Positions 9,077 through 17,382 of a stretch of DNA of 40,425 nucleotides are shown here, in pieces. Position 1 is the first letter of the stretch. Each line of letters opens with the position of its first letter. The translations under genes and the position numbers were made by a program. This DNA comes from Rhodospirillales bacterium (GTDB lineage Bacteria; Pseudomonadota; Alphaproteobacteria; Rhodospirillales; Magnetospirillaceae). Under the pieces are notes generated by a model that was given only the letters and a program-made list of their open reading frames with translations, was not told the DNA's origin and ran no database searches. Location: the NCBI GenBank assembly GCA_015654615.1, contig JAATGN010000115.1:1-40425 (forward strand), written 5' to 3'.

Positions 9077-9898
9077 TCAGATTCCGGCGCCATCGGCGAA
9101 TTCGAAGGCGCGCCGGCTTTCCTGCCGGATCAGTTTCAGGCATTGGCGCTTGTGCTCGGCGAAGGCCGGGTCGGCGAAAACGTCGTCGGGGCGGGGGCGC
9201 GGCAGATCGACGGTCAAATCCAGCAGGACGCGGCCCGGCGCGGCGCTCATCACCACCACCCGGTCGGACAGGAACAGCGCCTCGTCGATGTCGTGGGTGA
9301 CGAACAGCACCGTATTGCCGATCCGGCTCCACAGGCGGAGCAGGCTTTCCTGCATGATGGCGCGGGTTTGGGCGTCCAAGGCGCCGAACGGCTCGTCCAT
9401 CAGCAGGACGCTGGGATGGTTGACCAGGGCGCGGGCGATGCCGACCCGCTGGGCCATGCCGCCCGACAGGGTGGCGGGATAGCGGTCGGCCGAGGATCCC
9501 AGGCCGACCAGATCGAGATAGCGGCGGGCCAGCGCGTCGGCCTCGGCCTTTGAACGGCCCTGCATGCGGGGTCCGAAGGCGACATTGTCCCGCACGGTCT
9601 TCCAGGGGAACAGGGAATGCTGCTGGAACACCATGCCGCGTTCGGGGCCCGGGCCGGTCACGACCGCGCCGTCCACCGCCACCTGTCCGCGGCTGGGCGG
9701 AATGAAGCCGGCGACGCTGTTGAGGACGGTGGATTTGCCGCAGCCCGACGGCCCCAGCAGGCAGACGAATTCTCCCGGTTCCACCCGCAGCGAAAAATCG
9801 GCCACGGCGGCCTGGCCGCCGAAGCGGATCTCCAGCCGTTCGATGGCGACGCGGCCCCGGGTGACGCGGAGGTTTCGTCGGGCGGCGACGGCGCTCAT
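9077..9898 (-). CDS. ABC transporter ATP-binding protein (nitrate/sulfonate/taurine type)
   Basis: GPSGCGKSTVLNSVAG Walker A, LSGGMAQRVGIARAL signature, LLMDEPFGALD Walker B. Confidence 0.92.
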   Translation of the reverse strand: MSAVAARRNLRVTRGRVAIERLEIRFGGQAAVADFSLRVEPGEFVCLLGPSGCGKSTVLNSVAGFIPPSRGQVAVDGAVVTGPGPERGMVFQQHSLFPWKTVRDNVAFGPRMQGRSKAEADALARRYLDLVGLGSSADRYPATLSGGMAQRVGIARALVNHPSVLLMDEPFGALDAQTRAIMQESLLRLWSRIGNTVLFVTHDIDEALFLSDRVVVMSAAPGRVLLDLTVDLPRPRPDDVFADPAFAEHKRQCLKLIRQESRRAFEFADGAGI

Positions 9899-10761
9899 CG
9901 GGCGGCCTCGCGTCTGGACGAATCGGTAAGGGGGCGCCAGGGCATGACGAGCCGTCCCGCCAGGCGGATCAGGCCGCTGGACAACAGCCCCAGAACGCCG
10001 ATCAGCAGCATGCCGAGCACGATGTCGGCGTATTGCACCAGGGAATAGGCCTCCCAGGTGAAATAGCCGATGCCGAACTGGCCGGAGATCATTTCGGCGG
10101 CGATCAGCGAGACCCAGGCCACCCCCATGCCCACCGTCAGGCCGGTGAAGATGTGGGGCAGGGCGCCCGGCAGATAGACATGGCGGAACAGGGCGGCCTC
10201 GCCGGCGCCCAGGCTGCGCGAGGCCCGGATCAGGACGGGGTCGATCGCCGCCACGCCGTGCAGGGTATTGATCAGAATCGGGAAGAACGACCCCAGGAAG
10301 GTGATGAAGACGATGCTTTCTTCCGAGGTCGGCCACAGCATGATGGACATCGGAACCCAGGCGATGGCCGGGATCGGGCGCAGCACCTCGACGATCGGAT
10401 AAGCCAGGGAGCGCAGCGCGCGATAGCGGCCCATGCCCAGGCCCAGCGGGACGGCGATCAGCCCGGCCAGGGCGAAACCGGCGCCGATGCGCTGCAGGCT
10501 GACGGCGATATGCTCCAGGAAGCGGGGATCGTGGAAGGCCAGGACGGCCCGGCGCAGCACCGCCTGGGGCGTCGGCACATTGACGAAGCGGATGTGCAGG
10601 TCCAGGCGGTAGGTGGTGGCGACATGCCAGCCGGCAACGAACAGCAGCAGCGAGGCGACGCCCAGGGCCCAGGTCAGGATGGTCCTGCCGCCGCGGAACG
10701 AAAAGTGCCGGTCGGCCGCTTCGTTCGGTTGCTCCCGTTTCACCGCCATGGCGCCCGTCAT
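9895..10761 (-). CDS. ABC transporter permease (nitrate/sulfonate/taurine type)
   Basis: Multi-TM; VLRPIPAIAWVPMSIMLW; ASRSLGAGEAALFRHVYLPGALPHIFTGLTVGMGVAWVSLIAAEMI. Confidence 0.9.
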   Translation of the reverse strand: MTGAMAVKREQPNEAADRHFSFRGGRTILTWALGVASLLLFVAGWHVATTYRLDLHIRFVNVPTPQAVLRRAVLAFHDPRFLEHIAVSLQRIGAGFALAGLIAVPLGLGMGRYRALRSLAYPIVEVLRPIPAIAWVPMSIMLWPTSEESIVFITFLGSFFPILINTLHGVAAIDPVLIRASRSLGAGEAALFRHVYLPGALPHIFTGLTVGMGVAWVSLIAAEMISGQFGIGYFTWEAYSLVQYADIVLGMLLIGVLGLLSSGLIRLAGRLVMPWRPLTDSSRREAAR

Positions 10762-10765
10762 CGGA

Positions 10766-12169
10766 TCAACTCCCGGTGCCCACGGCGGCCAGGGCCTCGG
10801 CGAAGCCGGCCACCGTGCCGCCGTTCCGCGCGGCATAGGCCTCGGCATTCTTCTTGAGCAGGAAGGGAACGGCATCGCCGCCCTTGGCCGGAATGGCGTA
10901 GAAGGCCTGGTCGGCGAACAGCTTGATGCCGAGCGCGGTGTCGAACAGATAGGCCACCTTGGCGGTCCGGCCCTTGTTCTTCAGATCGTTGAAGGCCGCC
11001 AGGGTGCATTTGGTCGAGCTGTAGGCCACGATGTCGCCGCCGTCGACCCAGATTTCGCCGGCCTTGCGGGGTTCGGTGATCGGCTTCTTGCAGAAGGGAT
11101 CGGTGCCCTGCACCTCGTAATTGGCCAGGCTGGCCAGTTGGCCGTCGTAGTCCAGCTTCAAGTCCTTGAAGGCTTGCCGAAGGTAGGTGTCGTTCACCCA
11201 TTTGGCCAGGTCGAAGTCCTTGACGCGGTCGAGCTTGCGCAGCACCTCGGCATCGTCGCCGGCCGCGGCCACCAGGGCCGGCTTGATGGTGGGATCCAGG
11301 GTCATGATGCCGCCGGGACCTAAGAAGATATAGACCACTTCCTTGTCGATCCCGGTCCATTCGGCGATCTTTTCGGCGGCCCGCTTGGGGTCGGCCTTGA
11401 CCCATTGGTCGGCTTCGATCTCGGCTTTCAGATAGGCGACGACGATTTCGGGATATTTCTCGGCGAAATCGGTGCGGACCACCACGCCGTGCCAGGTGGG
11501 AGCGCCGCTTTCGACGCCGTCGTAGATCTTGCGGGCGTAGCCCCGGAACGGCAGCAATTCGGCGAAGGGCACGAAGTCGGCGTGGGCGTCGATCTTCTTT
11601 TCCTGCAGATTGGTGGCGCCGACCTCGGGGCTCTGGCTGACCAGCTTCCAGTAATCCTGGCCCCATCCCTGGTCCTGCATGGTTTTCAAAAGCAGGCCGT
11701 GGGCGGCCGAGCCGAAGGGCACGCTGACCACCTTGCCCTTCAGGTCGGACAGTTCGTAATAGGGGCTGTCCTTGTTGACCACCAGGCCGTTGCCCGATCC
11801 ATGGATATTGTAGGCCGCCACCGAGATCAGCTGGCTCCGGCTTTCGGGATTGCCCTGGAAGGTAGAACCGTTGACCACCAGCGGATAGTCGCCCATGGCG
11901 CCGAACTGCAGCTTGTCGGCCATCATGCCGTTGGTCACCGGCGGGCCGGAGGTGAAGTTCTGCCAATCCAGCCTGACCACCAGATCGGCATATTTTCCGC
12001 TTTTCGGAAAGTATTTCTCCAGCAGCCGCAGTTCGCGGATCACCGCGCCGGTCGTCACCGTGTTGGTGGTGGTGTCCTGGGTGCCGATGCCGATGGTGAG
12101 AGTCTCCGCCTGGGCCGGCGCGGCCAGCAAAAGGGCGGCGATGGCGACGATGCCGTTACGGATGCTCAT
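10766..12169 (-). CDS. ABC transporter substrate-binding protein (NMT1/TauA-like), signal peptide
   Basis: MSIRNGIVAIAALLLAAPAQAETLTIGIGTQDTTTNTVTTGAVIRELRLLEKYFP...; same operon as permease and ATPase. Confidence 0.87.
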   Translation of the reverse strand: MSIRNGIVAIAALLLAAPAQAETLTIGIGTQDTTTNTVTTGAVIRELRLLEKYFPKSGKYADLVVRLDWQNFTSGPPVTNGMMADKLQFGAMGDYPLVVNGSTFQGNPESRSQLISVAAYNIHGSGNGLVVNKDSPYYELSDLKGKVVSVPFGSAAHGLLLKTMQDQGWGQDYWKLVSQSPEVGATNLQEKKIDAHADFVPFAELLPFRGYARKIYDGVESGAPTWHGVVVRTDFAEKYPEIVVAYLKAEIEADQWVKADPKRAAEKIAEWTGIDKEVVYIFLGPGGIMTLDPTIKPALVAAAGDDAEVLRKLDRVKDFDLAKWVNDTYLRQAFKDLKLDYDGQLASLANYEVQGTDPFCKKPITEPRKAGEIWVDGGDIVAYSSTKCTLAAFNDLKNKGRTAKVAYLFDTALGIKLFADQAFYAIPAKGGDAVPFLLKKNAEAYAARNGGTVAGFAEALAAVGTGS

Positions 12170-12251
12170 GGAACGGGGACTCCTTGCTGCCGGACAGAGT
12201 GCCGTCGCCGTCAAGGCTGACGGCAACGGCGGAAGGGAGTCAATCTATATT

Positions 12252-12292
12252 CCACTAGAATTTGGTTTAAGCCACTAGTTGTCCATTAGAAA
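12252..12292. promoter_or_regulatory. Three direct repeats CCACTAGAA / CCACTAGTT / CCATTAGAA in the divergent intergenic region
   Basis: CCACTAGAAT (12252), CCACTAGTTG (12272), CCATTAGAAA (12283) in an AT-rich island upstream of the SBP gene. Confidence 0.5.
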
Positions 12293-12394
12293 AATGTATT
12301 ATATGGGGCAATTAGTTGCTCAACGGCGGCCATGGCTCTCGGGCATGGTGGGGTCAAGGGTCAGGACGGCAAGATCCTCTCGTTTGCCAGTTCC

Positions 12395-12462
12395 GTCATT
12401 GCGAGCGAAGCGAAGCAATCCAGCAACACGTCGAACTCTGGATTGCTTCGACTTCGGCTCGG
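12395..12462. repeat. REP-like palindromic repeat copy with degenerate right arm
   Basis: GTCATTGCGAGCGAAGCGAAGCAATCCAGC...CTCTGGATTGCTTCGACTTCGGCTCGG. Confidence 0.75.
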
Positions 12463-12473
12463 AAGAAAAGAGT

Positions 12474-12572
12474 CAGTGGCACCGGCCTCCCTGCCGGTGG
12501 AAAAGACTCCGCCGCGCCAGCGGCGGACACCGGCAGGGACGCGGTGCCACTTTCCTTATTCTTCCAGGGCGG
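12474..12572. repeat. Second palindromic repeat family (CAGTGGCACCGGC...GCCGGTGCCACT type), copy 1
   Basis: CAGTGGCACCGGCCTCCCTGCCGGTGG...CACCGGCAGGGACGCGGTGCCACTTTCCTTATTCTTCCAGGG; inverted relative copy at 29986. Confidence 0.75.
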
Positions 12573-12660
12573 GTCGGCCGCTGGCCGATGCCGAACGCGC
12601 AAGGACGGGAGAAAGGGAGACCTGCCGTCCCATCCCGATCTCGAACCCCGAGGATGCCCC

Positions 12661-14400
12661 ATGTCCCAGACCGCGAATGCCACCCGTCAGGTGGAAACCG
12701 ACATCCTGGTGATCGGCGGCGGCACCGCCGGGCCGTTGGCCGCCATCAAGGCCAAGGAAAAAGCCCCGGCCGTGACGGTGCTGCTGCTCGACAAGGCCAA
12801 TGTCAAGCGGGCCGGCGCCATCGCCGAAGGCATGGACAGCGTCAACAACGCCGTCATTCCCGGCCATGCGACGCCCGAGCAATATGTCAAGGAAATCACC
12901 ATCGCCAATGACGGCATCGTCAATCAGAAAGCCATCATGGCCTATGCGACGCGCAGCCATGCGATGATTCGCGAGCTGGATTCCTGGGGCGTCAAATTCG
13001 AAAAGGACGCGACCGGCGACTATGCGGTGAAGAAGGTCCACCACATGGGAGCCTATGTGCTGCCGATGCCCGAAGGCCATGCCATCAAGAAGTTCATCTA
13101 CAAGCAGATCCGCAAGCTGGGGGTCGAGGTCAGCAATCGCCTGATCGCCACCCGCCTGCTGGTGGCCGCCGACGGGCGCATCGCCGGCGCCATGGCGCTC
13201 GACAGCCGCAGCGGCGATTTCGTGGTGATCCGGGCCAAGGCGGTGGTGTTGTGCACCGGCGCGGCCGGACGGCTGGGGCTGCCGGCCTCGGGTTATCTGT
13301 TCGGCACCTATGAGAATCCCTGCAATGCCGGCGACGGCTATTCCATGGCCTATCACGCCGGGGCCGAGCTGTCGGGGCTCGAATGCTTCCAGATCAATCC
13401 GCTGATCAAGGACTACAACGGCCCGGCCTGCGCCTATGTCACCGGTCCCTTCGGCGGCTTCACCGTCAATGCCAGGGGCGAGCGCTTCATCAAGAGCGAC
13501 TATTGGAGCGGCCAGATGATGCTGGAGTTCTGGCGCGAACTGGAAAGCGGCAACGGACCGGTGTTTCTCAAGCTCGACCATCTGGCCGAGGAGACCGTCA
13601 CCAGGATCGAGAACGTCCTGCATGTCACCGAACGGCCGACCCGCGGCCTGTTCCACGAGGGCCGCCATACCGATTACCGGACCGATCTGGTCGAGATGCA
13701 TATCTCGGAGATCGGCCTGTGCGGCGGCCATTCCGCCTCGGGCGTCTGGGTCGACGAGAACGCGCGGACCACGGTTCCCGGCCTCTACGCGGCCGGCGAC
13801 CTCTGCAACGTCGCCCACAATTACATGATGGGGGCCATGGTGTTCGGCATGATCGCCGGCCAGGACGCGGTGGACTACATCGAAGGCCTCGACCTGCCGG
13901 CCTTCGATCCGGCCCAGGTGGAGAGCGAGCGGAAAAGGGTGTTCGCCCCCTTGGAGCGGGCCGAAGGCTTGGACCCGACCGCCGTCGAATACAAGCTGCG
14001 GCGCATGGTCAACGACTATCTGCAGCCGCCCAAGGTGACCCGCAAGATGGAGATCGGCCTCGATCGCTTCGCCGAGATCCGCCAGGATCTGGAAGGGGTC
14101 AAGGCCGGCAACCCTCACGAACTGATGCGGGCGCTGGAGATCCACGCCATCGTCGATTGCGCCGAACTGGCGGCCCGCGCCTCGCTGTTCCGCACCGAGA
14201 GCCGCTGGGGCCTCTATCATTACCGCAGCGATTTCGAAGCCAGGAACGATGCCGAGTGGTTCTGCTTCGTCGAGATCAGGAAGGGCGCCGACGGCCGGCC
14301 GGAACTGTTCAAGCGTCCGGTCGATCCCTACATCGTGCCGATCGGCGACGACGAACGGGACGCCTATGACCGCCTGCGCATAGAGGAGGCCGCGGAGTGA
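12661..14400 (+). CDS. AprA-like (adenylylsulfate reductase alpha / fumarate reductase superfamily) FAD flavoprotein
   Basis: ETDILVIGGGTAGPLAAIKAKE; NVKRAGAIAEGMDSVNNAV; CTGAAGRLG; GLYAAGDLCNVAHNYMMGAMVFGMIAGQDA; followed by two-cluster ferredoxin. Confidence 0.85.
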   Translation: MSQTANATRQVETDILVIGGGTAGPLAAIKAKEKAPAVTVLLLDKANVKRAGAIAEGMDSVNNAVIPGHATPEQYVKEITIANDGIVNQKAIMAYATRSHAMIRELDSWGVKFEKDATGDYAVKKVHHMGAYVLPMPEGHAIKKFIYKQIRKLGVEVSNRLIATRLLVAADGRIAGAMALDSRSGDFVVIRAKAVVLCTGAAGRLGLPASGYLFGTYENPCNAGDGYSMAYHAGAELSGLECFQINPLIKDYNGPACAYVTGPFGGFTVNARGERFIKSDYWSGQMMLEFWRELESGNGPVFLKLDHLAEETVTRIENVLHVTERPTRGLFHEGRHTDYRTDLVEMHISEIGLCGGHSASGVWVDENARTTVPGLYAAGDLCNVAHNYMMGAMVFGMIAGQDAVDYIEGLDLPAFDPAQVESERKRVFAPLERAEGLDPTAVEYKLRRMVNDYLQPPKVTRKMEIGLDRFAEIRQDLEGVKAGNPHELMRALEIHAIVDCAELAARASLFRTESRWGLYHYRSDFEARNDAEWFCFVEIRKGADGRPELFKRPVDPYIVPIGDDERDAYDRLRIEEAAE

Positions 14401-14627
14401 CCGTCATGCCGAAACTGAACCAGCCCTCCGTCATCATCGATCACGACAAATGCATCGCGGCCAAGGGCTGCCGGACCTGCATCGACGTCTGCCCCACCGA
14501 CATCCTGGCCCTCGACGACTCCGGCAAGGTGCACATGGCCTACGACCAGTGCTGGTACTGCCTGCCGTGCCAGCACGATTGCCCGACCAAGGCGATCACC
14601 GTGACGATCCCCTACCTGTTGCGGTGA
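14397..14627 (+). CDS. AprB-like 2x[4Fe-4S] ferredoxin-type subunit
   Basis: CIAAKGCRTCIDVCPTD...CWYCLPCQHDCPTKAI; overlaps AprA-like stop. Confidence 0.87.
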   Translation: MTVMPKLNQPSVIIDHDKCIAAKGCRTCIDVCPTDILALDDSGKVHMAYDQCWYCLPCQHDCPTKAITVTIPYLLR

Positions 14628-14636
14628 GGCAAGGCC

Positions 14637-15572
14637 ATGGTCTGCCCCGAAATCGCCACCCTGATCGCCGCCCTCGACGATCCCGACGCGGCCATCCGCC
14701 GGCTCGGCGTGCTGCAGGCGGCCGACGCGGCCGAGGAGCATCCCGAACTGTTCGCCCGGGCCAGCCGCGACGCCGACGCCGGAGTCCGGCTGGAGGCCGT
14801 GCGGGCGCTGGAAGGCGACGCCTCGCCGGCCGGCGTGGAGGCCCTGCTGGACCGCCTGGACGACGAGGATGCGGAGATCCGCGCCGCCGCCGGCCAAGGT
14901 TTGAGCGAGATTCTGGACGAAGCCGCCGGACCGCAGCTGCTGCGCCGCTTGGAGTCCGCCCAAGGTCCGGCCAAGGCGGCGATCCTGGCCGGACTGCGCA
15001 AGCTGCGCCTGGCCGAGGCCTTCGGGCCGGCCATGGCCGGCCTGACCGACGCCCTGGCCGCGGTGCGGCGCGAGGCGGTGGGCGTGCTGGGCTATCTGCG
15101 CGATGCCCGCGCCTTGCCGGTCCTGGCCGAACGGGTGGGGCAGGATCCCGCTGCCGAAGTGCGGCGCGCCGCCGTCGGAGCCCTGGGCTTCGGGGCCGGC
15201 GCGACGGTGCTGCCGGCGCTGCTGCTGGGCCTGCTGGACGCCGATTGGCAGACCCGCGAGGAGGCGGCGGCGAGTCTGGGGCGGCTGCGGCCGGACGGCG
15301 CCGCCGCCGGTTTGATCGCCGCTTTGGACGACGACTATTGGCAGGTGCGCCTCAAGGCGGCCAATGCCCTGGGGCGATTGCGCGAGGAACGCGCCATCCC
15401 GGTCCTGATCAGGGCGCTGTCCCATCCCATCGGCAATCTGCGGAAGGAGGCGGCCGGCGCCCTCGGGGCGATCGGTCATCGGGATGCGATTTCCGCCCTG
15501 ACCGCCGCCCTGGCCGATTCCGACGTCGAGGTCCGCAAGGTGGCCGAACGGGCCCTGGTCGGGTTGTCATGA
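14637..15572 (+). CDS. HEAT-repeat (PBS-lyase type) domain protein
   Basis: Tandem ~31-aa repeats such as AVRREAVGVLGYLRDARALPVLAERVGQDPAAEVRRAAVGALG. Confidence 0.9.
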   Translation: MVCPEIATLIAALDDPDAAIRRLGVLQAADAAEEHPELFARASRDADAGVRLEAVRALEGDASPAGVEALLDRLDDEDAEIRAAAGQGLSEILDEAAGPQLLRRLESAQGPAKAAILAGLRKLRLAEAFGPAMAGLTDALAAVRREAVGVLGYLRDARALPVLAERVGQDPAAEVRRAAVGALGFGAGATVLPALLLGLLDADWQTREEAAASLGRLRPDGAAAGLIAALDDDYWQVRLKAANALGRLREERAIPVLIRALSHPIGNLRKEAAGALGAIGHRDAISALTAALADSDVEVRKVAERALVGLS

Positions 15573-16735
15573 TCAGGGACTTCGGCGATCGCCTTTATCG
15601 CCGCCAGGACGTGGTGCGGTGGCTCCAATGGGCCGTGGTTCTGCTCTACGGCCTGCTGCTGGTCGCCCCGGTGGTCTGGCCGCGGGCCGGCGTGGCGCGT
15701 CTTACCGAGATCCTGTTCTGGGGGATCTGGTGGCCCGGCGTGATCGGCTCGATGATGCTGGTCGGGCAGTTCTGGTGCGGCGTCTTCTGCCCCGATGGAA
15801 CGGTGACCGAATTCATCAGCCGGCGCGGCCGGGGAGGCAAAGCCCCGGAATGGCTGCGCTGGGCCTGGTGGCCGCTGGTGATCTATGCGGGGCTGACCCT
15901 GCTCAGCGACGGTTTCCAGGCGCATCGCTCGGCCTGGGGCACCTTGCTGGTGGTGGGCGGCATGTCGGTGGCGGGAATGGCGGCGGGCGCCGTCTACGGC
16001 CGGGGAAAGCGGGTGTGGTGCCGGTATCTCTGCCCGGTGGCCAGCCTCTTTTCGCTGCTGTCGCGCTGCTCGATGCTGCATTTCAAGGTCGATCGCCGCC
16101 GGTGGGAGGCGGCGCCCCGCCCGGTGCCCAAGCCGGTGGATTGCCCGCTGCTGCTCGACGTCCGCCGGCTGACCAGCAACGAAAAATGCAATATGTGCGG
16201 CCGCTGCAGCGGTCATCGCGACGCCGTGGAACTGGCCTGGCGCCGGCCGGGCTCGGAAATCGAGACAATGACCGATGACGAGGTCCGCCCCTGGGACGCC
16301 GTCGGCATCTGTTACGTCCTGATCGGCCTCTCGCAGGCCGGCATCCATTGGCATGCCAGCCTGACGCAGATCCTGGCGGTCACGCTGGCCCTGGGAAGCG
16401 CCGTGGCTTTGCTGCTGGTCGCGGCGGCGTCGGGGCGGCGGCTTTTGGCGATGCGTCTCGGCTACGGGCTGATTCCCCTGGCCGGATTGGGACTGATGCT
16501 GGGCGCCGCCGAGCATTCGCTGTCGCTGCTGGCGGCGGCGGGGTTCGACGCGGCGGCGGTCCTGCCCTGGTTGCGCGGGACCGGCGTGTTGCTGGGACTG
16601 GCCTGGAGCGGCCGGCTGGGCTGGGTCCTGACCGCCGATCTGCCGCTTTTGCGCCGTCTGGGCGCCATCGCCGGTTTCGCGGCGGCCTTGGCCCCGGTGG
16701 CCGCCTGCATCCAATTCGCTCCAAGCTCTTTTTGA
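15569..16735 (+). CDS. NapH/CcoG-like polytopic 4Fe-4S membrane protein
   Basis: Several TM helices; FWCGVFCPDG, WCRYLCPVASLFSLLSRCSML, CNMCGRCSGHRDAVEL. Confidence 0.83.
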   Translation: MIRDFGDRLYRRQDVVRWLQWAVVLLYGLLLVAPVVWPRAGVARLTEILFWGIWWPGVIGSMMLVGQFWCGVFCPDGTVTEFISRRGRGGKAPEWLRWAWWPLVIYAGLTLLSDGFQAHRSAWGTLLVVGGMSVAGMAAGAVYGRGKRVWCRYLCPVASLFSLLSRCSMLHFKVDRRRWEAAPRPVPKPVDCPLLLDVRRLTSNEKCNMCGRCSGHRDAVELAWRRPGSEIETMTDDEVRPWDAVGICYVLIGLSQAGIHWHASLTQILAVTLALGSAVALLLVAAASGRRLLAMRLGYGLIPLAGLGLMLGAAEHSLSLLAAAGFDAAAVLPWLRGTGVLLGLAWSGRLGWVLTADLPLLRRLGAIAGFAAALAPVAACIQFAPSSF

Positions 16736-17005
<270 letters not shown>

Positions 17006-17035
17006 ACTTTTGCGCCGTTGTCGAATTCGATGTTT

Positions 17036-17374
17036 CCCCTCTCCCACGAGGGGCTATCGTGTTCACATATTTTCTCTTTGCTGAAAAATACTTTGCGAAG
17101 AAGGCCGGGCTTCGGGATGACGATGGATTTTGGATAACACGGATGAACACGGACAGCCACGGATGCACGCGGATAAGGGCCCGTTTGGAAATGACGGCGA
17201 AGAAAACGAAGCCGCCCGCAGAAGATGCCTGCGCTTTTTTTTATCCGTGCGCATCCGTGGCTGTCCGTGTTCATCCGTGTTGCTCAAATATCCTGCCCGC
17301 GCCCCAGGCCATCGGGCAGGTTCCGAGAACGAAGCAATGGTAGCAGTGTGAATCCGATAGCCCACGAGGGGTGA
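17036..17374. repeat. Composite palindromic repeat element, copy 1 (no REP inside)
   Basis: Core arms AACACGGATGAACACGGACAGCCACGGATGC... / ...GCATCCGTGGCTGTCCGTGTTCATCCGTGTT (17136-17281) plus outer CTCCCACGAGGGGCTATCG / CGATAGCCCACGAGGGG; inverted copy at 21682-22105. Confidence 0.85.
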
Positions 17375-17382
17375 CGGAGGCC

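Noticed and set aside
12316-12660. In-frame N-terminal extension of the AprA-like ORF (start at 12316)
   Set aside because: Extension translates through the REP and second palindromic repeat; the ATG at 12661 immediately precedes the conserved FAD-binding motif.
12661-14627. Canonical dissimilatory sulfate reduction/sulfur oxidation AprAB
   Set aside because: No sat, qmo or dsr genes visible, and the neighbours (HEAT, NapH-like, ABC) differ from canonical apr loci; kept as AprAB-like only.
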